The position numbers and the translations under genes are program-made. A model generated the notes under the pieces. That model was not told where the DNA came from and did not search any database. It was given only the letters and a program-made list of their open reading frames with translations. From positions 180,759-244,758 of the forward strand of contig CAVQSV010000015.1 of NCBI GenBank assembly GCA_963716095.1: 64,000 nt of DNA, read 5' to 3'. Positions 44,176 through 54,885 of the stretch are shown one piece after another (within the stretch, counting starts at the first letter, position 1; every line of letters begins with the position of its first letter). The DNA comes from Sva-07 sp963716095. Its GTDB lineage: Bacteria > Actinomycetota > Acidimicrobiia > Acidimicrobiales > Ilumatobacteraceae.

Positions 44176-44592
44176 ATGCGCCTGCAGCTCGCACTCAACG
44201 TCGATGATCTCGACACCGCCATCGACTTCTACGCCAAGATGTTCGACACGCCGCCCGCCAAGGTTCGCGACGGCTATGCGAACTTCGCCATCGAGAACCC
44301 GCCGCTCAAGCTCGTGCTGTTCGCTGGTGCCGGCCCAGCTGGATCGATCAACCACCTCGGCGTCGAGGTCGAGACCGCCTCGCAGGTCACCGGCGCCGAG
44401 GCGCGCCTGACCGGTTCGGGAATCGACACCACCGGCGTCGACGACACGGTCTGCTGCTACGCCGAGAAGACCGAGACCTGGGTCGAAGCCCCCGATGGCA
44501 ACCGGTGGGAGTGGTACGTCAAGCTCGCGGACGCAGATCAGCTCGATCACCTCGTCGTCAACGCCGCCAACGAATCGACCTGCTGCCCCTGA
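44176..44592 (+). CDS. arsI: ArsI-like C-As lyase (VOC-fold dioxygenase)
   Basis: ArsI splits methyl- or aryl-arsenite into arsenite using Fe(II) and O2. The 138-residue VOC protein has the substrate-binding vicinal cysteines Cys93-Cys94 (DDTVCCYAEKTETWVEAPDG). Likely iron ligands are Gln4, His60 (INHLGVEV) and Glu112 (RWEWYVK). It ends with a second Cys pair (STCCP). Cadmium-induced CadI proteins are close relatives and cannot be excluded. A CGGAGGA site lies 5 bases before the ATG. The divergent arsR-arsC-aquaporin operon strongly supports the arsenic role. Confidence 0.85.
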   Translation: MRLQLALNVDDLDTAIDFYAKMFDTPPAKVRDGYANFAIENPPLKLVLFAGAGPAGSINHLGVEVETASQVTGAEARLTGSGIDTTGVDDTVCCYAEKTETWVEAPDGNRWEWYVKLADADQLDHLVVNAANESTCCP

Positions 44593-44684
44593 CCGTCAAC
44601 CCCGAAGCGAATCGTTTGCGTGACGGTTTGGGTGGCCCGTCCCACCGGAAGTGCAACGCAAACCTGAACCGAGGTGACGGTCAG
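44589..44684. terminator. Nested inverted repeat over the convergent arsI and selD stop codons
   Basis: Ten-base outer arms CTGACCGTCA (44589-44598) and TGACGGTCAG (44675-44684) are perfect complements and include both stop codons. Inside lie TTTGCGT/ACGCAAA and GGTGG/CCACC stems. The nested shape resembles a bidirectional terminator or a structured 3' end. It shares no sequence with the palindrome at 11181. Confidence 0.55.
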
Positions 44685-45743
44685 CGCAGTGTGAGACCGG
44701 GAGTGCCGGCGACTGCGCGTGCCGATCTGAGCGGCTCGATGACCCGTGGCTGCGAGCTCGGCGAGGACCTCCGCGGTCTCGGAGGGATCGACGCCGAACA
44801 CGAGGCCGCCTGATGTCTGGGCGTCGGCGAGCAGCAGCTGGTCGACCTCGTCGTGGCTGCCGACATCGACGAAGTCGAGCGCCCACGCCAAGTTGCGGCG
44901 GCTGCCGCCCGGCATGACGCCGCCGTGGGCGAGGTCGACCGCTCCGGGCAGGAACGGAACTGCAGCGAACTCGATGCCGACAGCCACGCCCGACTCGAGG
45001 GCCATGCGACCGAGATGGCCGAGGAGCCCGAATCCGGTGACGTCGGTGCACCCGGTGGCGCCGGCGGCGAGCGCCACGCGAGCCCCGACGTCGTTGAGGC
45101 GCACCATCGACGCCACCGCGGCCTCGGCCTGCTCCGGTGTGGCGCGCTCTGCCTTGATCGCCGTGGTCAGCACGCCGATGCCGAGCGCCTTGGTGAGCAC
45201 GATGTCCTGACCGGGACGGAGGCCGGCGTTGGTGAGCAGACGGTCCGGATGAACCTCGCCGGTGACGGCCATGCCGTACTTCGGTTCGGGATCGTCGATC
45301 GTGTGGCCGCCGGCGACGACGAAGCCCGCTTCGTCGGCAATGTCCTGGCCGCCGGCGAGCACCTCGCCGAGCAGATCGGTCGGCAACTTGTCGGTGTTCC
45401 AGCCGACCAGGTTGAGCGCGAAGAGCGGTCGGCCGCCCATCGCGTAGACGTCGGACACGCTGTTGGCCGCTGCGACGCGGCCCCACGTGCGCGCGTCGTC
45501 GACCACCGGCGTGATGAAGTCGGCGGTCGACACGAGGGCCCGCTCGTCGTCGAGCTTCCACACGGCGGCGTCGTCGCCGGTGTCGGGTCCGACGAGCAGT
45601 CGGTCGGGGTGAGCAGCGTTCAGGTGGCGCACGACGTGCGCCAGCTCGCCAGGTGCGAGCTTGCAGCCTCAACCGGCTCCGTGGCTGAACTGCGTCAATC
45701 GAATTCGGGCGCGGTCGTTGCCGGGTTCATCGAGGTTCGTCAT
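44681..45743 (-). CDS. selD: Selenide, water dikinase with in-frame UGA (selenocysteine); C-terminal frameshift
   Basis: SelD makes selenophosphate, the selenium donor for Sec-tRNA and selenouridine. From the ATG at 45743 the N-terminus reads MTNLDEPGNDRARIRLTQFS HGAG-UGA-GCKLAPGEL; the UGA (45671-45669) is at codon 25, exactly where the catalytic Cys or Sec precedes Gly-Cys-Lys. Downstream GPDTGDDAAVWKLDDERALV, SVSDVYAMGGRPLFALNLVG, VVAGGHTIDDPEPKYGMAVT, GCTDVTGFGLLGHLGRMALE and LLLADAQTSGGLVFGVD confirm the family. Near 44728 one extra base sends the frame past its end; the neighbouring frame gives AVAGTPGLTLR and a stop at 44681. It follows the ACT gene by 2 bases. Confidence 0.9.
45643..45671 (-). 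promoter_or_regulatory. Candidate bacterial SECIS element after the selD UGA codon
   Basis: Starting 8 bases after the UGA codon the message can form AGCTCGC-acctg-GCGAGCT (45661-45643), a perfect 7-pair stem with a 5-base loop. Bacterial SECIS elements are short hairpins immediately downstream of the UGA that bind SelB, so position and size fit. The loop lacks a G at its first two positions, a feature of many but not all SECIS loops. Confidence 0.6.
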
Positions 45744-45745
45744 CG

Positions 45746-46288
45746 TCACCCCCTCTCGTTCGGTGGGCGACGTTCGCTGACCTCGAGATCGACCATCAAT
45801 TCGTTGGCGATTGCTTCGAGGATGGACCGAACGTCGGCGGCATCGGTTCCAGCTGGTACCCGCAGGATGGCGGTGGCCTCGAACAGGAATTCTCCCGACA
45901 TCGGTGCCGATGATGCCGACGTCTCGAGTTCTTCGATGCTGACGTTTCGCTGCGCCAACGCGCTGGCCACTTCGCGCACGATGCCCGGACGGTCCTGGCC
46001 GATCAGATGCAGCTGCAGCAGGTCGTCGTCGCGCTCGGGGGCGTCGGTCGAAGCGATGGCCACGCTCACGTCGAGGAGACCCTGCGAGGTGAGTGTCCGG
46101 AGTTCAGCCGTGAGGGCGTCGGTGCGTTCATCGGACACCGACACGACGACGATGCCGGCGAACTTGCCGGCCAGCCGTGCCATGTGGCTGCGGTCCCAGT
46201 TGCCGTCGTGTCGAGCGATCGGGCCAGCGAGGGCGTCGACGAGACCTGCCCGATCGTCGCCGATCACCGTGAGGACGAGCGTTGCCAT
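45746..46288 (-). CDS. Tandem ACT-domain protein (GcvR-like)
   Basis: The 180-residue protein consists of two ACT domains: ATLVLTVIGDDRAGLVDALA (first) and LLQLHLIGQDRPGIVREVAS (second), each with the Asp/Gly-rich ligand loop. This arrangement matches GcvR-type regulators, which sense glycine or another amino acid and control gene expression by protein contact. No DNA-binding domain is present. A GAGAGGGGG ribosome-binding site for selD lies over its stop region. Its 5' end directly abuts the truncated hemerythrin. Confidence 0.82.
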   Translation of the reverse strand: MATLVLTVIGDDRAGLVDALAGPIARHDGNWDRSHMARLAGKFAGIVVVSVSDERTDALTAELRTLTSQGLLDVSVAIASTDAPERDDDLLQLHLIGQDRPGIVREVASALAQRNVSIEELETSASSAPMSGEFLFEATAILRVPAGTDAADVRSILEAIANELMVDLEVSERRPPNERG

Positions 46289-46580
46289 CGTCGGATTCTG
46301 CCACGACTTCCTCCCGTCGACACTGAGCCAGTTGTTCGGTGACGGAATGCCGAGCGTGCTCCTGTGTCACGTCGGATTCCATCAGCGGCACGTAGAAGTA
46401 CTGCTCCTGGGCCGCAGCGTGAGCGCTCATCTCACGCCGGATCTTGTCGAACACCTCCCGGCGACCATCACTGTCGCCCTCGGTCTCGACCAGGATCGAC
46501 ACGAGCGTGCGTTGCGTGCCGTGGTCGTCGCGCACTGCCTCGAAGATCGTTTCGACGTCGTTGGCGGAGGTTGCGTTCAC
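46289..46580 (-). pseudogene. Hemerythrin-domain protein, truncated
   Basis: From a GTG at 46580 the sequence NDVETIFEAVRDDHGTQRTL, VSILVETEGDSDGRREVFDK, IRREMSAHAAAQEQYFYVPL covers the first two helices of a hemerythrin. The His of DDHG, the His of SAHAAAQEQYF and its Glu-like partner fit iron-ligand positions. After DVTQEHARHSVTEQLAQC the family sequence ends, where the third and fourth helices (HxxxE and HxxxxD) should follow. The ACT gene begins at once, and no other frame restores the missing half. It looks like a deletion that fused two gene edges. Confidence 0.65.
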
Positions 46581-46582
46581 GG

Positions 46583-46672
46583 TCAGACCCGCTTCGCGAA
46601 GTAGATGATCGCAAGAATGACGAGGATCAAGATGAGGATGCCGCCGATGCCGTAACCCCTGTGAGGTTCCTT
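46583..46672 (-). CDS. Tiny single-helix membrane protein, start unclear
   Basis: The frame ending at 46583 encodes YGIGGILILILVILAIIYFA KRV, a single membrane helix with a basic end, a pattern common among small actinobacterial hydrophobic proteins. No ATG, GTG or TTG lies in a suitable place in frame; the nearest ATG is at 46798, beyond a hairpin. A GGAACC/AAAGGAA-like sequence precedes the helix-coding part. Either a rare start codon is used or a base is wrong here. The truncated hemerythrin starts 2 bases downstream. Confidence 0.4.
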   Translation of the reverse strand, partial: KEPHRGYGIGGILILILVILAIIYFAKRV

Positions 46673-46680
46673 TCGGTTGA

Positions 46681-46703
46681 GTCGGCGAGCGTTTCTCGCC
46701 GAC
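46681..46703. other. Hairpin in divergent promoter region
   Basis: GTCGGCGAG (46681-46689) and CTCGCCGAC (46695-46703) form a perfect 9-pair stem around CGTTT. It lies between the tiny membrane protein (minus strand) and the plus-strand NAD(P)-binding gene at 46789, so it could be an operator for either or a 5'-UTR structure. A terminator is less likely because no gene ends into it. Confidence 0.45.
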
Positions 46704-46788
46704 GATGGGTCTGTGCCCGGCACGGCGGCGGATGAAACTCTCAGCGCGGAAAAGGTTCGACGCGCTCTACTCGGGGCAGGATGCACCG

Positions 46789-48258
46789 ATGGAAACACGA
46801 CAGCGCGTCCTGGTGCTCGGCGCGACCGGATACGTCGGCGGGCGGCTGGTGCCCGAACTGCTGCAGTCCGGCTTCACCGTCCGCTGCCTGACGCGAACGC
46901 CGCAAGGGCTCAGCGGTACCGCGTGGGCCGACGACGTCGAAGTCGTCGAGGGCGACCTGTCCGATCTGTCGTCGGTTGGTGCTGCCCTCGACGGCGTCGA
47001 CCAGGTCGTGTATCTCGTCCACTCGCTCGGCGTCGGCGACGACTTCATGCAGCAGGAGCAGGTGACTGCCCGCAACGCCCGGCTCGCTGCGGAGAAGGCG
47101 GGAGTCCGTCACATCGTCTACGTCGGAGGACTGGGCGACGACGCTGACCACCTGTCGCCGCACCTGCGCTCGCGTCACGACGTCGGTACCGAGCTCGCGT
47201 CGGGACCCATTCCCGTCACCGAGCTGCGTGCAGCGATCATCCTCGGAGCAGGCTCGGCGTCGTTCGAGATGTTGCGCAGCCTCGTCGAGGTCCTTCCGGC
47301 CATGCTCGCGCCCCGGTGGGTGACCCAGACCCGAGTGCAGCCGATCGCGATCGCCGACCTGCTGACCTATCTCGTCGCAGCGATCGCTCGTGGCCCCGTC
47401 GAATCGCACGACATCGTCGAGGTCGGTGCTCCCGACGACTACACCTACCGCGGGCTGATGCACGCCTACGCCGACATCGCCGGGTTGCGTCGGCGATGGA
47501 TCATCCCGGTTCCCTTCCTGACGCCGCGCCTGTCGGCGCACTGGGTCAACCTGGTGACGCCGCTGCCCAAGGCACTGGCCGACAGCCTGATCGGCAGCCT
47601 GAAGAACGACGTCGTCGTGACCAATCGCAGCGCGGAGGCGCTCTCCGACCACCAACCGATGAGCGTGGAAGCGGCAATCGAATTCGCACTGTCGGCGGTC
47701 GAGGATCTCGACATCCCGACCCGCTGGTCCGGCTATTCGTCGCGTCAGCTGGCAGCACGTCCAGCTCCGTGGGACCCCGACTGGGCCGGTGGCACCGTGT
47801 ACGAGGACTGCCGGACGATCGTGGTCGACGCTCCTGCATCGGCGGTGCAACGTGTGGTGCGCGGGGTCGGCGGGGAACGGGGTTGGTACGGCTTCGGGCC
47901 GCTGTGGGCGGTCCGAGGTGTGGTCGACAAGGCGTTCGGGGGCGTCGGCCTGCGTCGCGGCCGACGACACCCCGACGACATCGCGGTCGGCGAGGCGCTC
48001 GACTTCTGGAGGGTCGACGCTCTCGACGATGATCTGTTCCGGTTGCACGCCGAGATGAAGGTGCCCGGCGACGCGTGGCTCGAGTGGCGAACCGGGCCGG
48101 CGCCCGACGGTGTCGCAACCATCGTCACCCAGCGGGCGAGGTTCGTCCCCCGCGGAATCGTCGGACGGACGTACTGGTGGGTGCTCGTGCCGTTCCACTC
48201 GGTGATTTTCCCGGTGATGTTGCGCCGGATGATGCGGGCGGTCGGTCTGCGAGAGTGA
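46789..48258 (+). CDS. NAD(P)-binding epimerase-like protein with C-terminal DUF2867 domain
   Basis: The 489-residue protein has an atypical-SDR N-terminal half: RVLVLGATGYVGGRLVPELL (glycine-rich loop), VEVVEGDLSDLSSVGAALDG, VDQVVYLVHSLGVGDDFMQQ and AEKAGVRHIVYVGGLGDDAD. The C-terminal DUF2867 half begins near EDCRTIVVDAPASAVQRVV and includes ERGWYGFGPLWAVRGVVDKA, GEALDFWRVDALDDDLFRLH and ARFVPRGIVGRTYWWVLVPF HSVIF. Bacterial relatives have this same two-domain order; their reaction is unknown, though a membrane-associated lipid or quinone-related role has been suggested by the hydrophobic end. The ATG at 46789 is used. Confidence 0.85.
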   Translation: METRQRVLVLGATGYVGGRLVPELLQSGFTVRCLTRTPQGLSGTAWADDVEVVEGDLSDLSSVGAALDGVDQVVYLVHSLGVGDDFMQQEQVTARNARLAAEKAGVRHIVYVGGLGDDADHLSPHLRSRHDVGTELASGPIPVTELRAAIILGAGSASFEMLRSLVEVLPAMLAPRWVTQTRVQPIAIADLLTYLVAAIARGPVESHDIVEVGAPDDYTYRGLMHAYADIAGLRRRWIIPVPFLTPRLSAHWVNLVTPLPKALADSLIGSLKNDVVVTNRSAEALSDHQPMSVEAAIEFALSAVEDLDIPTRWSGYSSRQLAARPAPWDPDWAGGTVYEDCRTIVVDAPASAVQRVVRGVGGERGWYGFGPLWAVRGVVDKAFGGVGLRRGRRHPDDIAVGEALDFWRVDALDDDLFRLHAEMKVPGDAWLEWRTGPAPDGVATIVTQRARFVPRGIVGRTYWWVLVPFHSVIFPVMLRRMMRAVGLRE

Positions 48259-48439
48259 GCCATCGCGGTGTCGCTCCTGCCGTCGCGGGTGATCGGCAGT
48301 GTTTGGTTCGGCGCCGATCGGGAAGCACCGAGGTGTCCAACCAATCGGACCCAGGAGGTTCCCATGTCCGCCAGTGACCGCTTGGTGCTGTCGGACTGGT
48401 GTTGTCGCGCTCGGTGCTGTCGGGCTCGGAACGATCCGG

Positions 48440-51264
<2,825 letters not shown>

Positions 51265-52185
51265 ATGCAGCGGTTCACGAACATTCTGTTCAGTCCGGTC
51301 GGTCGCAGCGACAACCCTGCGGCAATTCGACGCGTCATGGATCTCGCCCGACGCAATGGCGCCAGACTCACCTTGCTCGGCACCGTGCCGGAGCCGTCGC
51401 GACGACATCGCATGCTCAGCAGCGCCGTGCTCGATGCAGCCATCGAGAGCGCCGCACGGCACGACATGACCGGACGCCTCGAACGGTGGTGCGAGACAGC
51501 CGATGGCGTCGACATCGACATCGACGTGCAGACCGGCAACGCAGCGCTGACCGTGATCGGGCAGGTGCTCGCCTCCGGCCACGACCTGGTCGTGGTCACC
51601 AGCGACGAGGACAGCGAGGACCACGCGACCATCAAGCGGCTCTTGCGCAAGTGCCCGTGCCCTGTTTGGGTGATCCGACCCACCCGAGCGCGGATCCAAC
51701 GAGTCCTGGTCGCAGTGGACCCTGAGCCCGACGAAGTCGAACTCAACAACACACTGCTGGAGCTGGGGGCTGGGATGGTCGACTTGGGTGGCGGGGAGCT
51801 CCACGTGGTGCACGCCTGGCAGCTCTACGGGGAGTCCAAGCTGCGGAGCTCAGCGTTCAAGGCGGCACCACCCGCGCAAGTCCGAGAGCTCCTTCGTGCT
51901 GAACACGACGGCCATCTTCGGGCCCTCAACGATTTGCTGACCCTCTCGGCCGTGTCCGACGTTCCACGGAAGGTCCACCTCATCAAGGGGTCGCCTGGTC
52001 TCGTCGTGCCCGAGCTGGTGCGCCATCAGCGCATCAACTTGCTGATCATGGGCACCGTTGCTCGGACCGGGATCAGCGGTCTCGTGATGGGCAACACCGC
52101 TGAACAGATCCTCGACGACGTCGGTTGCTCGGTGATCGCCGTCAAGCCACCCGGGTTCAGATCCCCCATCGAAGGCAAGCTCTGA
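51265..52185 (+). CDS. Tandem universal stress protein (UspE-like), first copy
   Basis: The 306-residue protein has two Usp domains: ERVTN-like start TNILFSPVGRSDNPAAIRRV, then GQVLASGHDLVVVTSDEDSE, CPVWVIRPTRARIQRVLVAV (domain junction) and INLLIMGTVARTGISGLVMG NTAEQILDDVGCSVIAVKPP. The GTVARTGIxGLxxGNTAE signature is that of UspE-type proteins. Such proteins bind ATP or lipids and act in stress, hypoxia or dormancy. It lies downstream of a hexanucleotide repeat and is followed 154 bases later by a paralogue. Confidence 0.9.
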   Translation: MQRFTNILFSPVGRSDNPAAIRRVMDLARRNGARLTLLGTVPEPSRRHRMLSSAVLDAAIESAARHDMTGRLERWCETADGVDIDIDVQTGNAALTVIGQVLASGHDLVVVTSDEDSEDHATIKRLLRKCPCPVWVIRPTRARIQRVLVAVDPEPDEVELNNTLLELGAGMVDLGGGELHVVHAWQLYGESKLRSSAFKAAPPAQVRELLRAEHDGHLRALNDLLTLSAVSDVPRKVHLIKGSPGLVVPELVRHQRINLLIMGTVARTGISGLVMGNTAEQILDDVGCSVIAVKPPGFRSPIEGKL

Positions 52186-52339
52186 TGGATCTGGCCGCAG
52201 CGACCACCCACGCGACGCACGCCCCGATCGACGCCGACGATCCCCGCCTCGACCATCACACGAAGACGGCACGTTCCCGCCATCGTCCCCGACGACCACG
52301 ACTGGAATGCCGACGGACGGTCTCTGAAGGGAGTCCGCA

Positions 52340-53266
52340 GTGAAGCGCTTCACGAACATCTTGTACAGCCCGTCGAATCGGTCCCACGATCCCGCCGCGC
52401 TTGCTCGCGTGGTCGACCTCGCGACGCGCAACTCGGCGAAACTCACGTTGTTCGGCGTCGTTGCGGAACCGACTCGGTTGCAGCGCCTGTTCGATCGACA
52501 GCATCTGATCGAACAGACCGTCGTCGCAGCAGAGCACGAACTGCTCGAGAAGCTGACCTCTGCAACCGCACACGTGAAACGTGATCAGGTCGAGGTGATC
52601 GTCGAAGTCGGTAGACCTGTGGTCGCGATCATCGAACGCGTCCTCACCGGTGGCCACGACCTCGTCGTCGTCAACGACTCCGACGCATCCCAGGCGCCGT
52701 CGGTCAAGCGGCTGCTGCGAAAGTGCCCGTGCCCGGTGTGGGTGATCAAGCCGACCCGCCACACGGTCCAACGTGTCCTCGCAGCGGTCAACCCGCACCC
52801 CGGCGAGGCAGACCTGAACCGCCTCATTCTCGAGCTGGCATCGTCGATGGTGTCCGAATTCGGTGGCCAACTCCACGTCGGACATGCTTGGGAGGTCTAC
52901 GGGGATTCATCCGATGGTGCAGTGTTCGACTTCACTCCGGCCGTCGAGTTCGACCAACTCCATGACGAGGTGCAGACAGCCCACACCGACGCGCTGGTCA
53001 CAGTGTTGGCCGACGGACGATTCGCAGATGCGCCGTGGCAGGTCCACGTTGAGCGAGGACCCGCCGACGACGTCATTCCCCAGATGGTCCGCAAGTACGA
53101 CATCGATCTGTTGGTGATGGGCACCATCGCCCGCTCGGGCATCGACGGAGTCGTCATCGGAAACACCGCCGAGCGGATACTCGGCGAGGTGCGGTGCTCG
53201 GTGCTCGCGGTCAAGCCCGATGGGTTCGTGTCGCCGATACACGCACCGACGCGAGAGCGAAGCTGA
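52340..53266 (+). CDS. Tandem universal stress protein (UspE-like), second copy
   Basis: The 308-residue paralogue of the preceding gene has the same two-domain plan (RFTNILYSPSNRSHDPAALA, GGHDLVVVNDSDASQAPSVK, CPCPVWVIKPTRHTVQRVLA, IDLLVMGTIARSGIDGVVIG NTAERIL and SVLAVKPDGF). It uses a GTG start after AAGGGAG. The two genes probably arose by duplication; they differ enough that the event is old. A 154-base gap precedes it, without an evident hairpin, so they may share one transcript. Confidence 0.9.
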   Translation: MKRFTNILYSPSNRSHDPAALARVVDLATRNSAKLTLFGVVAEPTRLQRLFDRQHLIEQTVVAAEHELLEKLTSATAHVKRDQVEVIVEVGRPVVAIIERVLTGGHDLVVVNDSDASQAPSVKRLLRKCPCPVWVIKPTRHTVQRVLAAVNPHPGEADLNRLILELASSMVSEFGGQLHVGHAWEVYGDSSDGAVFDFTPAVEFDQLHDEVQTAHTDALVTVLADGRFADAPWQVHVERGPADDVIPQMVRKYDIDLLVMGTIARSGIDGVVIGNTAERILGEVRCSVLAVKPDGFVSPIHAPTRERS

Positions 53267-53604
53267 TTCGGCCCACGTCGGGGCTGAACCCCAGCGTCAG
53301 GAGCACGATGCTGCACGTGTTGAGAGACGGGGAGTTCTCCGGTGCACTGACCTCATTCCCTCATCTCGAACCTGGTGCGACCGCCCAGAATGTGCGAGGG
53401 CACGCATGTCAGCGCTGAACGGAGCCGACGACGCCAGCGAGAGAACCGGCAAACGCACGCATCGGCCGGTCGGGTCGGCGAGTTGCGGTGTGGCAACTGC
53501 TCCGGGTGGCAACTGCTCCGGGTGGCAACTGGTTGCGGTCTGGGGTTGCTCGCTAGCGTACGGAGCAGCCGGCACCCCCGCCGTCCGTCCCCTCCAGGAG
53601 AGCC
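53267..53604. other. Intergenic region upstream of the P450 gene
   Basis: This 338-base gap contains no gene. It contains 16-base direct repeats at 53491-53532 overlapping an AGTTGC-ggtgtg-GCAACT inverted repeat, which suggest a regulator-binding region for the P450 gene. A CAGGAGA ribosome-binding site lies just before the P450 ATG. Confidence 0.5.
53491..53532. repeat. 16-base direct repeat, 2.6 copies, upstream of P450
   Basis: The unit TGGCAACTGCTCCGGG occurs at 53491-53506 and 53507-53522, with a partial third copy TGGCAACTGG at 53523-53532. Each unit carries GCAAC, and the flanks carry the complementary GTTGC (53481-53486 region and 53533 onward), so hairpins or paired operator half-sites can form. 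Confidence 0.75.
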
Positions 53605-54870
53605 ATGACCGCAAGCGCCGCCCGCCTCATCGAGCCCACGTTCTGGACCCAGACGCTCGAGGACCGGATGGCCGAGTTCGCAGAGATCCGCGAGCTCGGT
53701 GCCGTCTTGCCGATCGAGGTGATCAACCCGCTGGCCGGCGACGCGACGGAGACGGTCTATGCGCTGCCGCGCTTCGACGAAGTGGTGCACGTCAGCAAGC
53801 ACCCCGACCAGTTCTGTTCCGGCAAGGGCGCCACGTCGTTGTTCGACCTGCCGATGGAGATGCTCGAGTTCTTCGGCGGGTTCATCAACATGGACAACCC
53901 ACGCCACGCCCACCAGCGTCGCATCGTCGCCCACAGCTTCACCCCGGTCGAGCTCCAGGGCGTGCTCGAGTCGGTCGAGTCGATCTGCACCGAAGTGATC
54001 GACGGCTTCTGCGAAAAGGGCGAGGTCGACCTCGTCGAAGCGCTGTCGCAGCCGTTCCCGCTGCTGATCATCTGCGACATGATGGGGATCCCGCGCAGCG
54101 AGTTCAAGACCGTGCTCGACGCCACCAACGTCATCCTGAGCGGCGGCGACCCGGAGTTCGTCGGCGAGGACGGTGGGATCGAGGCCTTCCTGAACGCCGG
54201 TATGTCACTTGCCGCGCTGATGGGGGAGCTGATCGAGGAGCGTCGCAGCAATCCCACCGACGACCTCACCTCGAAGCTGATCCACAACCAGCTCCCGGAG
54301 GACCTGCTGACGCCGGCGGAGATCACCTCGCTGTTCGTGCTGCTCGCGGTCGCCGGCAACGACACCACCCGCACCGGGATCAGCCACGGTGTCAATCTGC
54401 TCGCGAACAACCCTGAGCAGCGCGCCATCTGGCAGGCCGACGTCGACGGTGTCACCCAGTCCGCTGTTGAGGAGATCGTGCGGGTGGCATCGCCGGTCAC
54501 GTTCATGCGCCGAACCGCCACCGGCGACGTCACGCTCGCCGGCGAACAGTTCCACGAGGGCGACAAGTTCGTGATGTTCTACGGCGCAGCGAACCGGGAC
54601 CCACGGGTGTTCGACGAGCCGGAGCGTTTCGACGTTCGCCGCTCGCCGAACCAGCATGTCGGTTTCGGTGGCCCCGGCCCGCACTTCTGCCTGGGCGCCA
54701 ACCTGGCTCGCCGGGAACTCGCCGTGGTGTTCCGCGAGATGTTCCGACGCTTGCCGGATCTCGAAGTGGTCGGTCCGGCCGTGCCGCTCGACACCGCCGG
54801 CCTCCCGCTGGTCGGGGGCATCAAGCGCCTCCCGGTGCGCTTCACACCCACCGCGCCGTCGGGCGGCTGA
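53605..54870 (+). CDS. Cytochrome P450
   Basis: This bacterial class-I type soluble P450 has 421 residues. The oxygen-activation I-helix reads FVLLAVAGNDTTRTGISHGV, the K-helix ExxR is SAVEEIVRVASPVTFMRRTA, and the haem loop is HVGFGGPGPHFCLGANLARR with the thiolate Cys. Length and order are normal. It oxidises a hydrophobic compound using a ferredoxin partner not encoded nearby. Many P450s with GNDTTR...FGGPGPHFCLG act on sterols or steroid-like lipids in actinobacteria (CYP125/CYP142-like), but specificity is not proven here. Confidence 0.94.
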   Translation: MTASAARLIEPTFWTQTLEDRMAEFAEIRELGAVLPIEVINPLAGDATETVYALPRFDEVVHVSKHPDQFCSGKGATSLFDLPMEMLEFFGGFINMDNPRHAHQRRIVAHSFTPVELQGVLESVESICTEVIDGFCEKGEVDLVEALSQPFPLLIICDMMGIPRSEFKTVLDATNVILSGGDPEFVGEDGGIEAFLNAGMSLAALMGELIEERRSNPTDDLTSKLIHNQLPEDLLTPAEITSLFVLLAVAGNDTTRTGISHGVNLLANNPEQRAIWQADVDGVTQSAVEEIVRVASPVTFMRRTATGDVTLAGEQFHEGDKFVMFYGAANRDPRVFDEPERFDVRRSPNQHVGFGGPGPHFCLGANLARRELAVVFREMFRRLPDLEVVGPAVPLDTAGLPLVGGIKRLPVRFTPTAPSGG

Positions 54871-54885
54871 CTCCCGCCGCTCGCG

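Noticed and set aside
44593..44680. Possible tRNA or small RNA gene between arsI and selD
   Set aside because: No cloverleaf or T-arm consensus; the nested stems with both stop codons fit a gene-end structure better.
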